Assembly: GCF_001592225.1 (NCBI RefSeq)
Contig: NZ_BCWN01000003.1
Location: 162,361 to 226,360, forward strand
Source: Castellaniella caeni NBRC 101664
Lineage (GTDB): Bacteria; Pseudomonadota; Gammaproteobacteria; Burkholderiales; Burkholderiaceae_B
DNA: 64,000 nucleotides
Direction of reading: 5' to 3'
This document shows positions 33,019 through 41,484 of the stretch, one piece after another. Positions within the stretch are counted from its first letter, which is position 1; each line of letters opens with the position of its first letter. The notes under the pieces are model-generated. The model was not told the DNA's origin and did no database searches. It worked only from the letters and a program-made list of their open reading frames with translations. Made by a program: the position numbers and the translations under genes.

Positions 33019-33397
33019 ATGGGTACTGCTACAAATGAAAGCGCCATCTTCGCAGCGCCAGTGCCCAAGCAGGGCTGTCTCCTCACCTGCATGGGCTGCA
33101 TTATGCAGGTTGGCGCCCGAACTGACACCTAGGGATGTCCCTAGTGAAGCCGGTTCATAGGGGAACAGCGCACTTATATCGAACGGCAAATGACCGACAT
33201 CATGGCCCATCAATAGGCCACGGCACAACGCGTGCCTATCATGCCCAGGATCGCAGCACGACAGGAAGCCAACCGGATACAGCCACCGCGCAGCGGCTGC
33301 GCCACCGGGCCTAACACTAAATCACACATTTCAGCGCCCCATCGCGGGCCGACAGGCATCGGCGCCGCTTTTCACCACAATAATCAGGAGACATCCC
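33019..33397 (+). promoter_or_regulatory. Structured leader/intergenic region before the NCS2 permease
   Basis: This non-coding stretch of 379 bp holds several inverted repeats. An 8-bp stem ACCTGCAT/ATGCAGGT lies at 33085-33110, nested in GCGCCA/TGGCGC (33055-33060, 33111-33116). A bulged hairpin CAC-C-TAGGG/CCCTAGTG lies at 33126-33146. GTTC at 33153-33156 can pair either with GAAC upstream (33119-33122) or with GAAC downstream (33163-33166), a switch-like choice. It may be a small RNA or cis-regulator; no known riboswitch family was recognised. TCAGGAG precedes the permease ATG. Confidence 0.45.
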
Positions 33398-34765
33398 ATG
33401 ACCGACACCGACACTAAGCCCGGATCGACCCGCCCCGAAGACGAGAACCCCGGCCTGCTCGCCAATCTGGCCTTCGGCTTTCAGCACGTGCTGACCATGT
33501 ACGGCGGCATCATCGCCGTCCCCCTCATCATCGGCGAGGCTGCCGGGCTGCCGCCTGGCGAGCTGGGCCTGCTCATCACGGCCTGTCTGTTCATGGGTGG
33601 CCTGGCCACCCTGCTGCAAACCCTGGGCATCCCCTTGTTCGGCTCACAGCTGCCGTTGGTGCAGGGCGTGTCGTTCTCCGGGGTGGCCACCATGATCGCG
33701 ATCCTGAACACGGGCGGCGGCTTGCCCGCCATCTTCGGCGCCGTCATGGCCTCGGCCCTGCTCGGCCTGCTCGTCACACCGGTATTTTCGCGCATCATCC
33801 GCTTTTTCCCACCGCTGGTGACCGGCATCGTCATCACCACCATTGGCCTGACCCTGATGCCCGTGGCCGCCCTGTGGGCCATGGGCGGCAACAGCGCCGC
33901 CCCCGACTTCGGCAGCATGGGGCACATCGGCCTGGCCGCGGGCACCCTGGCTATCGTACTGGTGCTCAGCCGCCTGGGCAGCGCGGCCGTGGCGCGCCTG
34001 TCCATCCTGCTGGCGATTCTCATCGGCACCGCGATCGCCGCCGCCACGGGGCAGGCTGATTTCTCGGGCGTCACCCAGGGCGCGTACCTGGGGCTGCCGA
34101 CGCTCTTTCACTTCGGCTGGCCCACCTTTCAGGCAGCGGCCATCGTCTCGATGTTCATCGTCATGATCGTGACGCTGGTGGAGACCTCGGCCGACATCCT
34201 GGCCGTGGGCGACATCATCGAAACCAAGATCGATTCGCGGCGCCTGGGCAACGGCCTGCGCGCCGACATGCTGTCCAGCATGATCGCCCCGGTGTTCGGC
34301 TCTTTCACGCAAAGCGCCTTCGCACAGAACGTCGGCCTGGTGGCCGTCACCGGCGTCAAGAGCCGCTTCGTGGTGGCTTTTGGCGGGCTGATCCTGATTG
34401 CCCTGGGCCTGGCGCCGGTAATGGGCCGACTCGTCGCCAGCATCCCCGCCCCGGTGCTGGGCGGCGCGGGCATCGTGCTCTTCGGCACGGTGGCGGCCAG
34501 CGGCATCCGCACTCTCGCACGCGTCGATTATGAGCACAACGCCAACCTGGTCATCGTCGCCACAGGGCTGGGCGCCGGGTTGATCCCCATCGTCGCGCCG
34601 CGCTTCTATGACGCTTTCCCCGCCTGGTTCTCGACGATTTTTCAATCCGGCATCAGCTCGTCCGCGGTCGTGGCCATCGTGCTGAACCTGATGTTCAACC
34701 ACACGGGCGCGCGCGGTGCGGCGCATGCCGCCCTGCCCTCTGTGCGCCGCGAGGCGGCCCTTTAA
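33398..34765 (+). CDS. NCS2-family purine (xanthine/urate) permease
   Basis: The 455-residue inner-membrane nucleobase:cation symporter has the NCS2 signature QNVGLVAVTGV, preceded by the substrate-helix segment FGSFTQSAFA. It also has GLLANLAFGFQHVLTMYGGIIAVPLIIGEAAGL (quoted in part: FGFQHVLTMYGGIIAVP), as in UapA/XanQ-type xanthine and urate carriers rather than uracil carriers. About 14 helices are expected. It overlaps the convergent GntR gene by 4 bp and lies behind a long structured leader. Confidence 0.88.
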   Translation: MTDTDTKPGSTRPEDENPGLLANLAFGFQHVLTMYGGIIAVPLIIGEAAGLPPGELGLLITACLFMGGLATLLQTLGIPLFGSQLPLVQGVSFSGVATMIAILNTGGGLPAIFGAVMASALLGLLVTPVFSRIIRFFPPLVTGIVITTIGLTLMPVAALWAMGGNSAAPDFGSMGHIGLAAGTLAIVLVLSRLGSAAVARLSILLAILIGTAIAAATGQADFSGVTQGAYLGLPTLFHFGWPTFQAAAIVSMFIVMIVTLVETSADILAVGDIIETKIDSRRLGNGLRADMLSSMIAPVFGSFTQSAFAQNVGLVAVTGVKSRFVVAFGGLILIALGLAPVMGRLVASIPAPVLGGAGIVLFGTVAASGIRTLARVDYEHNANLVIVATGLGAGLIPIVAPRFYDAFPAWFSTIFQSGISSSAVVAIVLNLMFNHTGARGAAHAALPSVRREAAL

Positions 34766-35415
34766 AAGGCGTTCAGTACGCCCCACCAGCGCAGCGTGCC
34801 CGACAGGTGGTCTCTGACCGCCTGCATGGCCTCTTCGGCCTGGCCGTCCAGCACGGCATCGATGATCTTCATGTGCTCGTCCATGGCCGGGATGATGCGC
34901 TCGGGCAGCAGGCGGCGCGAGCGCTGCAGCACGATGATGCGGTCGAGGTTGTTGGTGTACGCCTTGATGGCCAGGGGATTGTCCAGTGCCTGCGCCAGCG
35001 ACTGATGCAGCTGCCAATCGACCTCGATGGCCCGGTGCTGCAGTTCGGGGGTGATCTCGCGCGCCGCCTGCTGGCGCACATCGACGTGCTGCTGTCGCAG
35101 CGCGGCCAGGGCATCCACCTGCTGGTGCAAGGCCAGCAGGCGGGCCCCTTCCTGGTCGAACAGATAGCGCAGATTGAAGCAGGCCAGCACGGTCTGGGGC
35201 ACGGGCTCGATGACCAGAATCCCGCGACGCGGCAAGATCTGCATCAGGCCCACCGACTCGGCGTGCTTGACGGCTTCGCGCACGGGCGCCAGCGGCAGGC
35301 CGGTGGCCTCTACCAGTTCGGCCACCGACACCAGCTGGCCCGCCCGCACGCTGCCATCCAGCAAGAGCCCGCGCACCGCCTGAAAGGCCTGATCGGCCAG
35401 CAGAATATCTTTCAT
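34762..35415 (-). CDS. GntR-family regulator, FCD subgroup
   Basis: The 217-residue regulator has an N-terminal winged helix (about 5-70, VAELVEATGLPLAPVREAVK) and an all-helical FCD ligand domain (about 80-205) that usually binds an organic acid with a metal held by Asp and His residues. The ATG immediately follows the stop codon of the dctA remnant. The regulator therefore most likely controlled, and was co-transcribed with, a C4-dicarboxylate carrier now lost. Whether it keeps another target is unknown. Confidence 0.85.
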   Translation of the reverse strand: MKDILLADQAFQAVRGLLLDGSVRAGQLVSVAELVEATGLPLAPVREAVKHAESVGLMQILPRRGILVIEPVPQTVLACFNLRYLFDQEGARLLALHQQVDALAALRQQHVDVRQQAAREITPELQHRAIEVDWQLHQSLAQALDNPLAIKAYTNNLDRIIVLQRSRRLLPERIIPAMDEHMKIIDAVLDGQAEEAMQAVRDHLSGTLRWWGVLNAF

Positions 35416-35688
35416 CTACGCATGTCCGGCACGAACGGGGGCGTCCACAGGCGGCAGGCCCGCATCCGGCAGTGGCTCATCGGCTTCCCTTTCGCTGTCG
35501 CGCAGATCGACCGTCACGCGGCCATCCAGCACGTCGTGGGCCCGCTGGTAATCCACGTCGCCTTCCCAGGCGCCGATGACCACCGTGCCCACGCAATTGC
35601 CGACACGGCGAATTCGAGCCCCACCACCACGCCCAGAACCAGGGGCGATCACGACTTGCCCGAACAGACTTTTGCAGAATTTTTTCAT
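35416..35688 (-). pseudogene. dctA: dctA remnant with large internal deletion
   Basis: A 90-codon open frame joins the N-terminus of the C4-dicarboxylate carrier DctA (MKKFCKSLFGQVVIA, compare the usual MKKFFKSLY-QVL-AI) to its C-terminal end (RVGNCVGTVVIGAWEGDVDY, then AHDVLDG, matching the GN-VATVV--WE-D-D---L--VLDG tail). About 340 residues, including all transport helices and substrate hairpins, are missing, and a short Gly/Arg stretch bridges the junction. It cannot transport. It sits directly before the GntR gene and behind a palindrome-bearing promoter region. Confidence 0.8.
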
Positions 35689-35762
35689 TGCGGTGACCCT
35701 TGGCTTAACCGGAGGATGGCAATCGCAGTTGATGCCAGTTTGAATGTCTATGCATATCTAAG

Positions 35763-35774
35763 CTGACATGTCAG
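35763..35774. promoter_or_regulatory. 12-bp palindrome upstream of the dctA remnant
   Basis: CTGACATGTCAG is a perfect palindrome 75 bp upstream of the dctA remnant start, with a second palindrome TATGCATA at 35749-35756. GntR/FCD regulators bind short palindromes, so this may be the operator of the dctA-gntR unit. Only the symmetry is seen. Confidence 0.45.
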
Positions 35775-35895
35775 AAATCATATGCCGAGGGCCGGACACT
35801 TCATAATTAGGGAAAACGTGAAAAACCGCGCGCGGCGCCTTGTATCCGGGCGGACGCCACAGCCTGGCGGGCGCCAGGCCGTGGCGGGCGGTATT

Positions 35896-36732
35896 TCAGT
35901 TGGACAGCAGCACCGGCACCGTCATGGTGGACAGCAGCGTGCGCGAAGCGCCGCCCATGATCCACTGGCGCATGCGGCTGTGCCCGTAGGCGCCCATGAC
36001 GATCAGGTCGCTGCCCAGATCGGCGGCGGTGTTGAGAATGGTGTTGCCCACCCCGTAGCCTTCGCTGTCTTTCAGCAAGTGCTGGGGGCCGGGGTAGCCC
36101 AGGCTGACGCAATAGTGGTCGAAATCGTCGGGAGTGAGGCCCTGTTCTTTCAGCATCTCGGTGTCGCGGTCGATTTCGAGCACAGCCAGCGACTGGCACT
36201 GGCGCAGCAGCGGCGCCGCGTCGGCAAAGGCGCGGGCCGCTTCGCGGCGCTGATCCCAGCAGTACAGGACGCGCTGGCCGATGGAATCGAAGGTGCCATG
36301 ATTGGGGATCATCAGCACGGGGCGCCCGGCCGCCATCATCACCGCCTCGGGCAGGTTGGACACCAGAGAAGACATGCGATCCGTGCTGGCGCTCTTGCTC
36401 ATGACGAGCAGGTCGCAATAGCGGACGTGCAGGCTGAGGGCGACGTCGGTCTGCCCCTTGAGCGCCCGCCATTGGGCAGCGGCGCCCACGGCGGCGGCCC
36501 GATCGAGAAACAGTTCGCGCACACGATCATGGTCGGCCTGGTAGCGCTGGTGCAGAATCTGGCTGGCCTCGGGTGGCAAGAGGTTTTCTTCATACATGCG
36601 CCCCAGATTGCCGCCGGGCGCGTACAGGCCGACGGCCTCGGCGCCGTGCTGCCTGGCCAGCATGAGGCCGGCTTCGATGCGCCGGGCGCAGTCATGATCG
36701 TCACTCAGGTGGATGGCAATACGACCTAGCAT
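35896..36732 (-). CDS. Tandem universal stress protein
   Basis: The 278-residue protein has two UspA-like domains (about 1-145 and 150-278). The second carries the nucleotide-binding motif MGAYGHSRMRQWIMGGASRT (G-x2-G-x9-G-S/T type); the first is more divergent (LLVMSKSAS... VLMIPNHG). It is soluble and possibly ATP-binding. The ATG at 36732 has AGGAGA eight bases upstream; the in-frame codons before it lack homology. It is divergent from thiM. Confidence 0.88.
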   Translation of the reverse strand: MLGRIAIHLSDDHDCARRIEAGLMLARQHGAEAVGLYAPGGNLGRMYEENLLPPEASQILHQRYQADHDRVRELFLDRAAAVGAAAQWRALKGQTDVALSLHVRYCDLLVMSKSASTDRMSSLVSNLPEAVMMAAGRPVLMIPNHGTFDSIGQRVLYCWDQRREAARAFADAAPLLRQCQSLAVLEIDRDTEMLKEQGLTPDDFDHYCVSLGYPGPQHLLKDSEGYGVGNTILNTAADLGSDLIVMGAYGHSRMRQWIMGGASRTLLSTMTVPVLLSN

Positions 36733-36860
36733 GGAGGTTCTCCTGGTGTTTGTCGGACGCCCGGGCAACGTGCCCGGAGACACGATCATCATATCGGCAA
36801 GTGGCCCGCGGGCGCACAATAGATCCTTCTGACTTTTGATCTAGATGGACAGGACTCGCG

Positions 36861-37706
36861 ATGGCACTGGATTTACCCGCCCTGCATGCACGGCTGCTGG
36901 CCACAGCCCCCTTGATTCAGAACATCACCAACACGGTGGTACAGCAGTTCAGCGCCAACGTGCTGCTGGCCGTGGGCGCGGCCCCCGCCATGCTGGATCA
37001 CGAGGCCGACGCGGGCCAGTTCGCCGCCCTCGCCGATGCGATACTCGTCAATTTCGGCACCGCCACCAACCAGCAGCTGCTGGCGGCGGACGCGGCCATC
37101 CGCGTGGCTCGCGCATTGCACAAGCCTTGGGTGCTCGATCCAGTGAGCATCGGGGTCATCGACTATCGCAGCACCCGCATCCGGCAGGCTGCCGAACAGC
37201 AGCCCACGGTGATCCGCGGCAATGCTTCTGAAATCGCCGCCCTGGCGGGGCTGGGCACGGGCGGACGCGGGGTGGATTCGACCGACGAGGTCGATGCCGT
37301 GCTGACGGCGGCGCTGAGCCTGGCCCAGACCACGGGCGCTGTCGTGGCGGTGTCAGGGCCGCGTGATGCCGTGGTCGAAGCCAGCGGCAGCACGGTTCGC
37401 GTGGCCCGGCTGGGCGGCGGCCATGCATTGATGCCACGCGTCGTCGGCACCGGCTGCTCGCTGGGCTCGCTCACGGCCGCCTACCTGGCGGCCTGCTGCA
37501 AGGAAGGCGCCAGTGCCTTTGACGCCACCATTGCCGCCCACGCGCATTTCAAACTGGCTGGGCAGGCCGCCGGGCAGCAGGCGCAGGGGCCAGGCAGCTT
37601 CATCCCGGCGTTTCTGGATGCGCTCTATGCCCTGCCATCGGCGGCCATGACCAAGGCCGAAGTACACATCGAGGTGCGCGAAATGCCCGACCTCTGCGGG
37701 CTGTGA
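36861..37706 (+). CDS. thiM: Hydroxyethylthiazole kinase
   Basis: Salvages the thiazole half of thiamin by phosphorylating it with ATP. The 281-residue protein has the N-terminal PLIQNITNTVVQQFSANVLLAVGAAPAM (quoted in part: LIQNITNTVVQQFSANVLL) and the catalytic VVGTGCSLGSLTAAYLA with Cys199. No thiD or thiE adjoins it, and no thiamin-pyrophosphate riboswitch is seen in the 128-bp upstream gap. It thus appears to be an orphan salvage gene, converging on the hemerythrin gene. Confidence 0.95.
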   Translation: MALDLPALHARLLATAPLIQNITNTVVQQFSANVLLAVGAAPAMLDHEADAGQFAALADAILVNFGTATNQQLLAADAAIRVARALHKPWVLDPVSIGVIDYRSTRIRQAAEQQPTVIRGNASEIAALAGLGTGGRGVDSTDEVDAVLTAALSLAQTTGAVVAVSGPRDAVVEASGSTVRVARLGGGHALMPRVVGTGCSLGSLTAAYLAACCKEGASAFDATIAAHAHFKLAGQAAGQQAQGPGSFIPAFLDALYALPSAAMTKAEVHIEVREMPDLCGL

Positions 37707-37740
37707 CTGCCCGGGCGCCGCTTCAGGCCCCAGGCCAGGC

Positions 37741-38238
37741 TCATGCCTGGCGGCACTTCGCAAACAAGATGTCATCTTCCAGGTGAATGTGCTGTGCCAG
37801 ATCGGCCTCGATCCGACGCAAACGATCACAGGTGCTTTCCATGTCGGATTTCAGATCGTCGGGCAGTACGTAGTCATGCAAGGCGGCCCGGATCTGCGCC
37901 AGCAGCTCGTGCACCGAAGCATGGTCTTTCAGGTGCTGGCCAATGTAATCGACAAATGGCTGGATGGAGATTTCGGGGTTCTGCGCACGCGCATTGAGCA
38001 GGGAGAAGCCGCCGGTTTCTTCTTTGATCATGTGCTGCATGAGTTCGGTCTGCATCTGCCGGAACAGCTGGTGCGCCTTGAGCAGCTCGGGATGCTTGAA
38101 CCAGTGCGCGCGCAGGTGCGCCGTCAGCAGCGACTCGACAAGCGGCAGTTCGCGGTACATGTAGGCATGGTGCGTATTGACGATATGGTTGGCCAGTTCG
38201 GCCATGGAGGCCTGCTGCCAGGATGCATCGGTAGTCAT
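37741..38238 (-). CDS. Hemerythrin-domain protein, RIC/YtfE-like without N-terminal domain
   Basis: The 165-residue four-helix di-iron protein has histidines and acidic residues spaced as in the C-terminal half of YtfE/ScdA/DnrN, which repair iron-sulfur clusters after nitrosative stress: NTHHAYMYRELPLVE, HPELLKAHQLF, LMQHMIKEE and HIHLEDDILFAKC. The N-terminal ScdA_N domain of full RIC proteins is missing. The ATG at 38238 (MTTDASWQQAS) is preferred over a start 96 bp upstream. Upstream, AAGATCAAC gives one half-site resembling an FNR/Dnr box, but its partner is poor. Confidence 0.82.
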   Translation of the reverse strand: MTTDASWQQASMAELANHIVNTHHAYMYRELPLVESLLTAHLRAHWFKHPELLKAHQLFRQMQTELMQHMIKEETGGFSLLNARAQNPEISIQPFVDYIGQHLKDHASVHELLAQIRAALHDYVLPDDLKSDMESTCDRLRRIEADLAQHIHLEDDILFAKCRQA

Positions 38239-38400
38239 GTTGACGGTTCCTTTTCGTTGATCTTGTGATTCTGTACGGCTTGTTACATCTGCGTCAAATA
38301 CCTGTCCGGACGAAAAGAGCCCATCTGCCGACATTCGTCAATTTGACGCCCGCATTCCGCGGGCATCAGGATGGTCGGCGGGGTGGTTGGCGAAGCGTCA

Positions 38401-39879
38401 TCAGCCCGGCAGCGGAACACGCGCCCGCGCGCCGCGCAAGTCCAGCCAGCTCACGCCCAAGGCGACGAGCATCATGCACACGATGACGAGCAAGCCCGCC
38501 AGCGCGGCCCAGCCCCACGTACTGCGCGCCAGCACCGCAAAACTGGTGCCCGTCACGATGGCGATCCCGACTGCGGCACCAACGCGCTGCGTGGCCGACA
38601 CCAGTGCCCCGGCACTGCCGGCATAAGCGGACGGCACGCGCTCGAGGGTGAGCGTCTGGTTGGGACTGATGATCGCCCCCTGCCCGGCGCCGTAGACCGT
38701 CAAGGCAGCGGCCACCCACCACAGGCTGGCGCCAGCAAGCGCATTGGCGGCAAGCGCCCCCATGGCAAGCAAGACCCCGGCAAGCGCCAGTGCCTGCCCC
38801 AGCACCACCAGGCGGCGCCCAAGCCGGTGCACGCGCTGCCCCGCCCACCGCGCGGCGCACGCGGCCGCGACCGCCGACGGAACGCTCAAAAGCCCGGCCG
38901 CCAACGCCGACAGGTGCGCCTGTTGCTGCGCGTACAGCATGACGAGCACCCAGACGCTGGTCATGCCCAGAAAATACAGCAGCTGGATCGCCAGCCCGTT
39001 CCGGAAACCGGCTTCGGCAAACACGGCAACGTCCACCATCATCGGACGCCGCAGCCGCTTTTGTCGCCGCTCCCAGACGACCCACGCCCACGTGGCAACG
39101 CCGCTGACAAGAAGCCACGACCATACGGCCAGCCCCGTCGCCTCATGAAAGCGCACGAAGGGAAACAGCAGGGAAAACACGGCCAGCGCCGCCAGCAGGC
39201 CGCCGACCCCGTCAAGCGCGGCAAGCACCGCCGTCTTCTGCCCACGGACAAGCAGGGGGCGTGGAAACCAGCACCAGCCCAGTACAAGGCCGACCAGGCC
39301 GATGGGCACGTTGATGAGAAACGTCAGCCGCCAGCCCCAAGACGGGCCGCCCAGCATGATGAGGGCGCCGCCCAAGGGCGGGGCGAGCGCCACGGACAGG
39401 CTGGCCACCATGCCCAGCGTGCCAAACGCCCGGCCACGCGCCGCGCCCGAGAAGTAGCGCTGCACCATGCCGTAAACCTGCGGGCTCATGCCCCCGGCGC
39501 CGATACCGGCCAGAAACCGCATGAGATTCAACCAGGCAGGCGAAACAGCCAGCGCCGCGGCCAGCGAGGCCCCGGTAAAAACCACCAGCCCGGCCAGAAA
39601 CACCGCGCCATGACCAAGGATGTCGCCAGCGCGCCCGGCGGCAATCAGCACCGTCCCGAAGGTGAGCGCATAGCCCGAGAGAATCCACTGCAAGTCGGCG
39701 GCGCTGGCGCCCAGATCTTCCTGTATGGAGGGCAGCGCCACATTGACGATGCCGACATCGACCAGCGCCATGCAGAACCAGATCGTGAGAATGACAAGCA
39801 CGCGCAACCGGGTACGGGGATCGACCGGCGGCGCCGGTTGCCCAGCCTCGGGAGCACTGGACAAGACAGGAACCTTCAT
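38401..39879 (-). CDS. MFS exporter, DHA2 (EmrB/QacA-like) family
   Basis: The 492-residue, 14-helix transporter has VDVGIVNVALPSIQEDLGAS in TM1 and the motif C-like segment LSVALAPPLGGALIM. It probably exports drugs or metabolites; the substrate is unknown. GGAGG lies nine bases before the ATG at 39879. It is divergent from the PEP mutase-family gene with a 220-bp gap, and no adjacent regulator is seen. Confidence 0.86.
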   Translation of the reverse strand: MKVPVLSSAPEAGQPAPPVDPRTRLRVLVILTIWFCMALVDVGIVNVALPSIQEDLGASAADLQWILSGYALTFGTVLIAAGRAGDILGHGAVFLAGLVVFTGASLAAALAVSPAWLNLMRFLAGIGAGGMSPQVYGMVQRYFSGAARGRAFGTLGMVASLSVALAPPLGGALIMLGGPSWGWRLTFLINVPIGLVGLVLGWCWFPRPLLVRGQKTAVLAALDGVGGLLAALAVFSLLFPFVRFHEATGLAVWSWLLVSGVATWAWVVWERRQKRLRRPMMVDVAVFAEAGFRNGLAIQLLYFLGMTSVWVLVMLYAQQQAHLSALAAGLLSVPSAVAAACAARWAGQRVHRLGRRLVVLGQALALAGVLLAMGALAANALAGASLWWVAAALTVYGAGQGAIISPNQTLTLERVPSAYAGSAGALVSATQRVGAAVGIAIVTGTSFAVLARSTWGWAALAGLLVIVCMMLVALGVSWLDLRGARARVPLPG

Positions 39880-40099
39880 GCGGCAACCTCCAGATACGCG
39901 CGCCGCCCACTTGAACTGGGCTTGCATTGAACTTGAACCGGGCGTCCGCCCCCGGGCGGACGGGATGACAGCGTCGGGCTCGCGGGAACCGCCGTTGCGG
40001 ACGCCAAAACATGTTATTACTTCGACGAGTCAACGACACGGCAGCGCGGCCTTTGGCAGGCCATCGAACTGCGGCCAACCTTCAGGAGATCATCGCATC

Positions 40100-40942
40100 A
40101 TGGACAAGAACACATCGGCGGCACGCGCCGAGACGCTGCGCGCGCTGCACCACGGCCAGGACGTGCTGCTGCTGCCAAATGCCTGGGATGTGCTCACGGC
40201 GCGCGTCTTCGAGCAGCAGGGGTTTCCGGCCGTCGCCACCACCAGCGGCGGCATCGCCTGGGCACTGGGCTACGGAGACGGCGAACAGACGCCGCTCGCC
40301 GAGGTGCTGGCCGCCGTCGGCCGCATCACGCGCGTCGTCAAGGTCCCGGTCACGGTCGACTTTGAAGGCGGTTACGGTGCCAGCGCGCAAGCCGTCGGCG
40401 AATCCGTGCGGGCCATCATCCAGGCCGGCGCCGCCGGCATCAACCTGGAGGACAGCCTGCCCGGACACGGGCCGCTGCGCCCGGTCGACGAAGCGGCCGC
40501 CCGCATCCGCGCCGCACGCCAGGCCGCAGACCAGGCAGGCGTACCCATCGTCATCAACGCCCGCGTAGACGCCTGGATGCACGCCAAAGACAACCCTCAG
40601 GCGCCGCTGGAAGACGCCATTGCCCGCGGCCGCGCCTATCTTGCCGCTGGCGCAGACTGCCTGTATCCCATTGGTCTGCTCGACGTGCCAGTAATCAGCG
40701 CGTTCACTACGGCGCTGAACGCCCCTGTCAACGTCATGGCCGTTGCCGCCACGCCCCCCCTGGCTGAACTGAAAGCCGCCGGGGTCAAGCGCCTGAGCAC
40801 AGCCACGGCGCTCACGGCTCTGGCGCTGGGCAGCGTCCGGAATGCGGTTCGGACAATCCGCGACACAGGCACCTTCGACGCCTTGCGCAGCGATTTCAAC
40901 TATATCGACGCACAAAGCCTGTTTACGACGACCGCAGGATGA
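40100..40942 (+). CDS. Isocitrate lyase/PEP mutase superfamily protein
   Basis: The 280-residue TIM-barrel enzyme of the COG2513-type group has substrate/metal motifs VDFEGGYG and GINLEDSLPG. The KKCGH catalytic loop of true isocitrate lyases is absent, so it is not glyoxylate-cycle AceA. Members act as lyases or hydrolases on small 2-oxo or hydroxy acids; the reaction here cannot be assigned. The ATG at 40100 has CAGGAGA eleven bases upstream, which is rather far. No operon partners. Confidence 0.82.
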   Translation: MDKNTSAARAETLRALHHGQDVLLLPNAWDVLTARVFEQQGFPAVATTSGGIAWALGYGDGEQTPLAEVLAAVGRITRVVKVPVTVDFEGGYGASAQAVGESVRAIIQAGAAGINLEDSLPGHGPLRPVDEAAARIRAARQAADQAGVPIVINARVDAWMHAKDNPQAPLEDAIARGRAYLAAGADCLYPIGLLDVPVISAFTTALNAPVNVMAVAATPPLAELKAAGVKRLSTATALTALALGSVRNAVRTIRDTGTFDALRSDFNYIDAQSLFTTTAG

Positions 40943-41010
40943 TCCGGCGGGCTGTTCGTCGCACGCCTCAGACTTCAAACCATGATTCAGCAAATCTCTC
41001 CGTGGTCTTG

Positions 41011-41033
41011 TTGTAGTCCTTCCCGGACTACAA
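41011..41033. repeat. Perfect 9-bp stem-loop
   Basis: TTGTAGTCC pairs with GGACTACAA around a TTCCC loop, and CTTG/CAAG can extend the stem after a three-base bulge. It lies 70 bp after the PEP mutase-family gene and lacks a T-tract. Role unknown; it could protect the mRNA end or be part of the island scar. Confidence 0.5.
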
Positions 41034-41385
41034 ACCAAGGTGCCCACTCCCCTCACACGCTCATTCACATGAAAAAGCAAAGGCCCCACTCTCCCAAGAA
41101 GAGCGAGGCCCGGATCATCCAACCTTGCAGTTGGCCAAAGATCCAACAGTCGATCATTCTGTGTAATTTGCCTGAAGAGCCTTTGTTTATGCGGCTGTTT
41201 CGTTCAGTGCCGGAAAATATACCTCGCCAAATACCTCACTACTGGCTGGCTGCCCCTTTGGTGCGGTGACGGCCTGCCTATGAATGCACAGGCCGGGCGG
41301 TCAGTTGCACACCCAGCGCGGCGCATACAATAGGTCAAGAGTGCGCGGCGCAATTCCCGTCCATCCTCGAAGGCGTTCATGGAGC

Positions 41386-41484
41386 TTACAGCCCACCGCC
41401 ATCCGTCAAGGCATAGGGTCTGTCCTTGGGTTTGGCGGCATTGATGACGACGGGGCGCAGCGCGTGGGCAAAAGCACGAGACAT
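41386..41484 (-). pseudogene. Truncated P4-type tyrosine integrase (N-terminal stub)
   Basis: An ATG at 41484 opens a 32-codon frame whose last part, NAAKPKDRPYALTDGGGL, is the diagnostic start of DUF4102-type phage/island integrases, where the block xxAKPKDKPYKLxDGGGLYL is near universal. A TAA stop follows immediately. About 370 further residues, including the catalytic R-H-R-Y domain, are missing; the downstream DNA shows no clear continuation. The gene points the same way as icd and starts 173 bp beyond the icd stop. Confidence 0.8.

Noticed and set aside
33041..33180. 6S RNA gene
   Set aside because: The 5' arm has a loose likeness, but total length is short, the long closing stem is missing and the conserved central bubble was not found. 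Kept only as an unidentified structured element.
36733..36860. Thiamin-pyrophosphate riboswitch before thiM
   Set aside because: The conserved CUGAGA and ACCUGAUC-type segments were not seen in the 128-bp gap.
38239..38300. FNR/Dnr box upstream of the hemerythrin gene
   Set aside because: Only one half (GATCAA) fits; the other half does not match TTGAT, so the site is not supported.
40100..40942. Isocitrate lyase (aceA) or 2-methylisocitrate lyase (prpB)
   Set aside because: The KKCGH catalytic loop is absent and no prp or glyoxylate genes adjoin; kept as superfamily member only.
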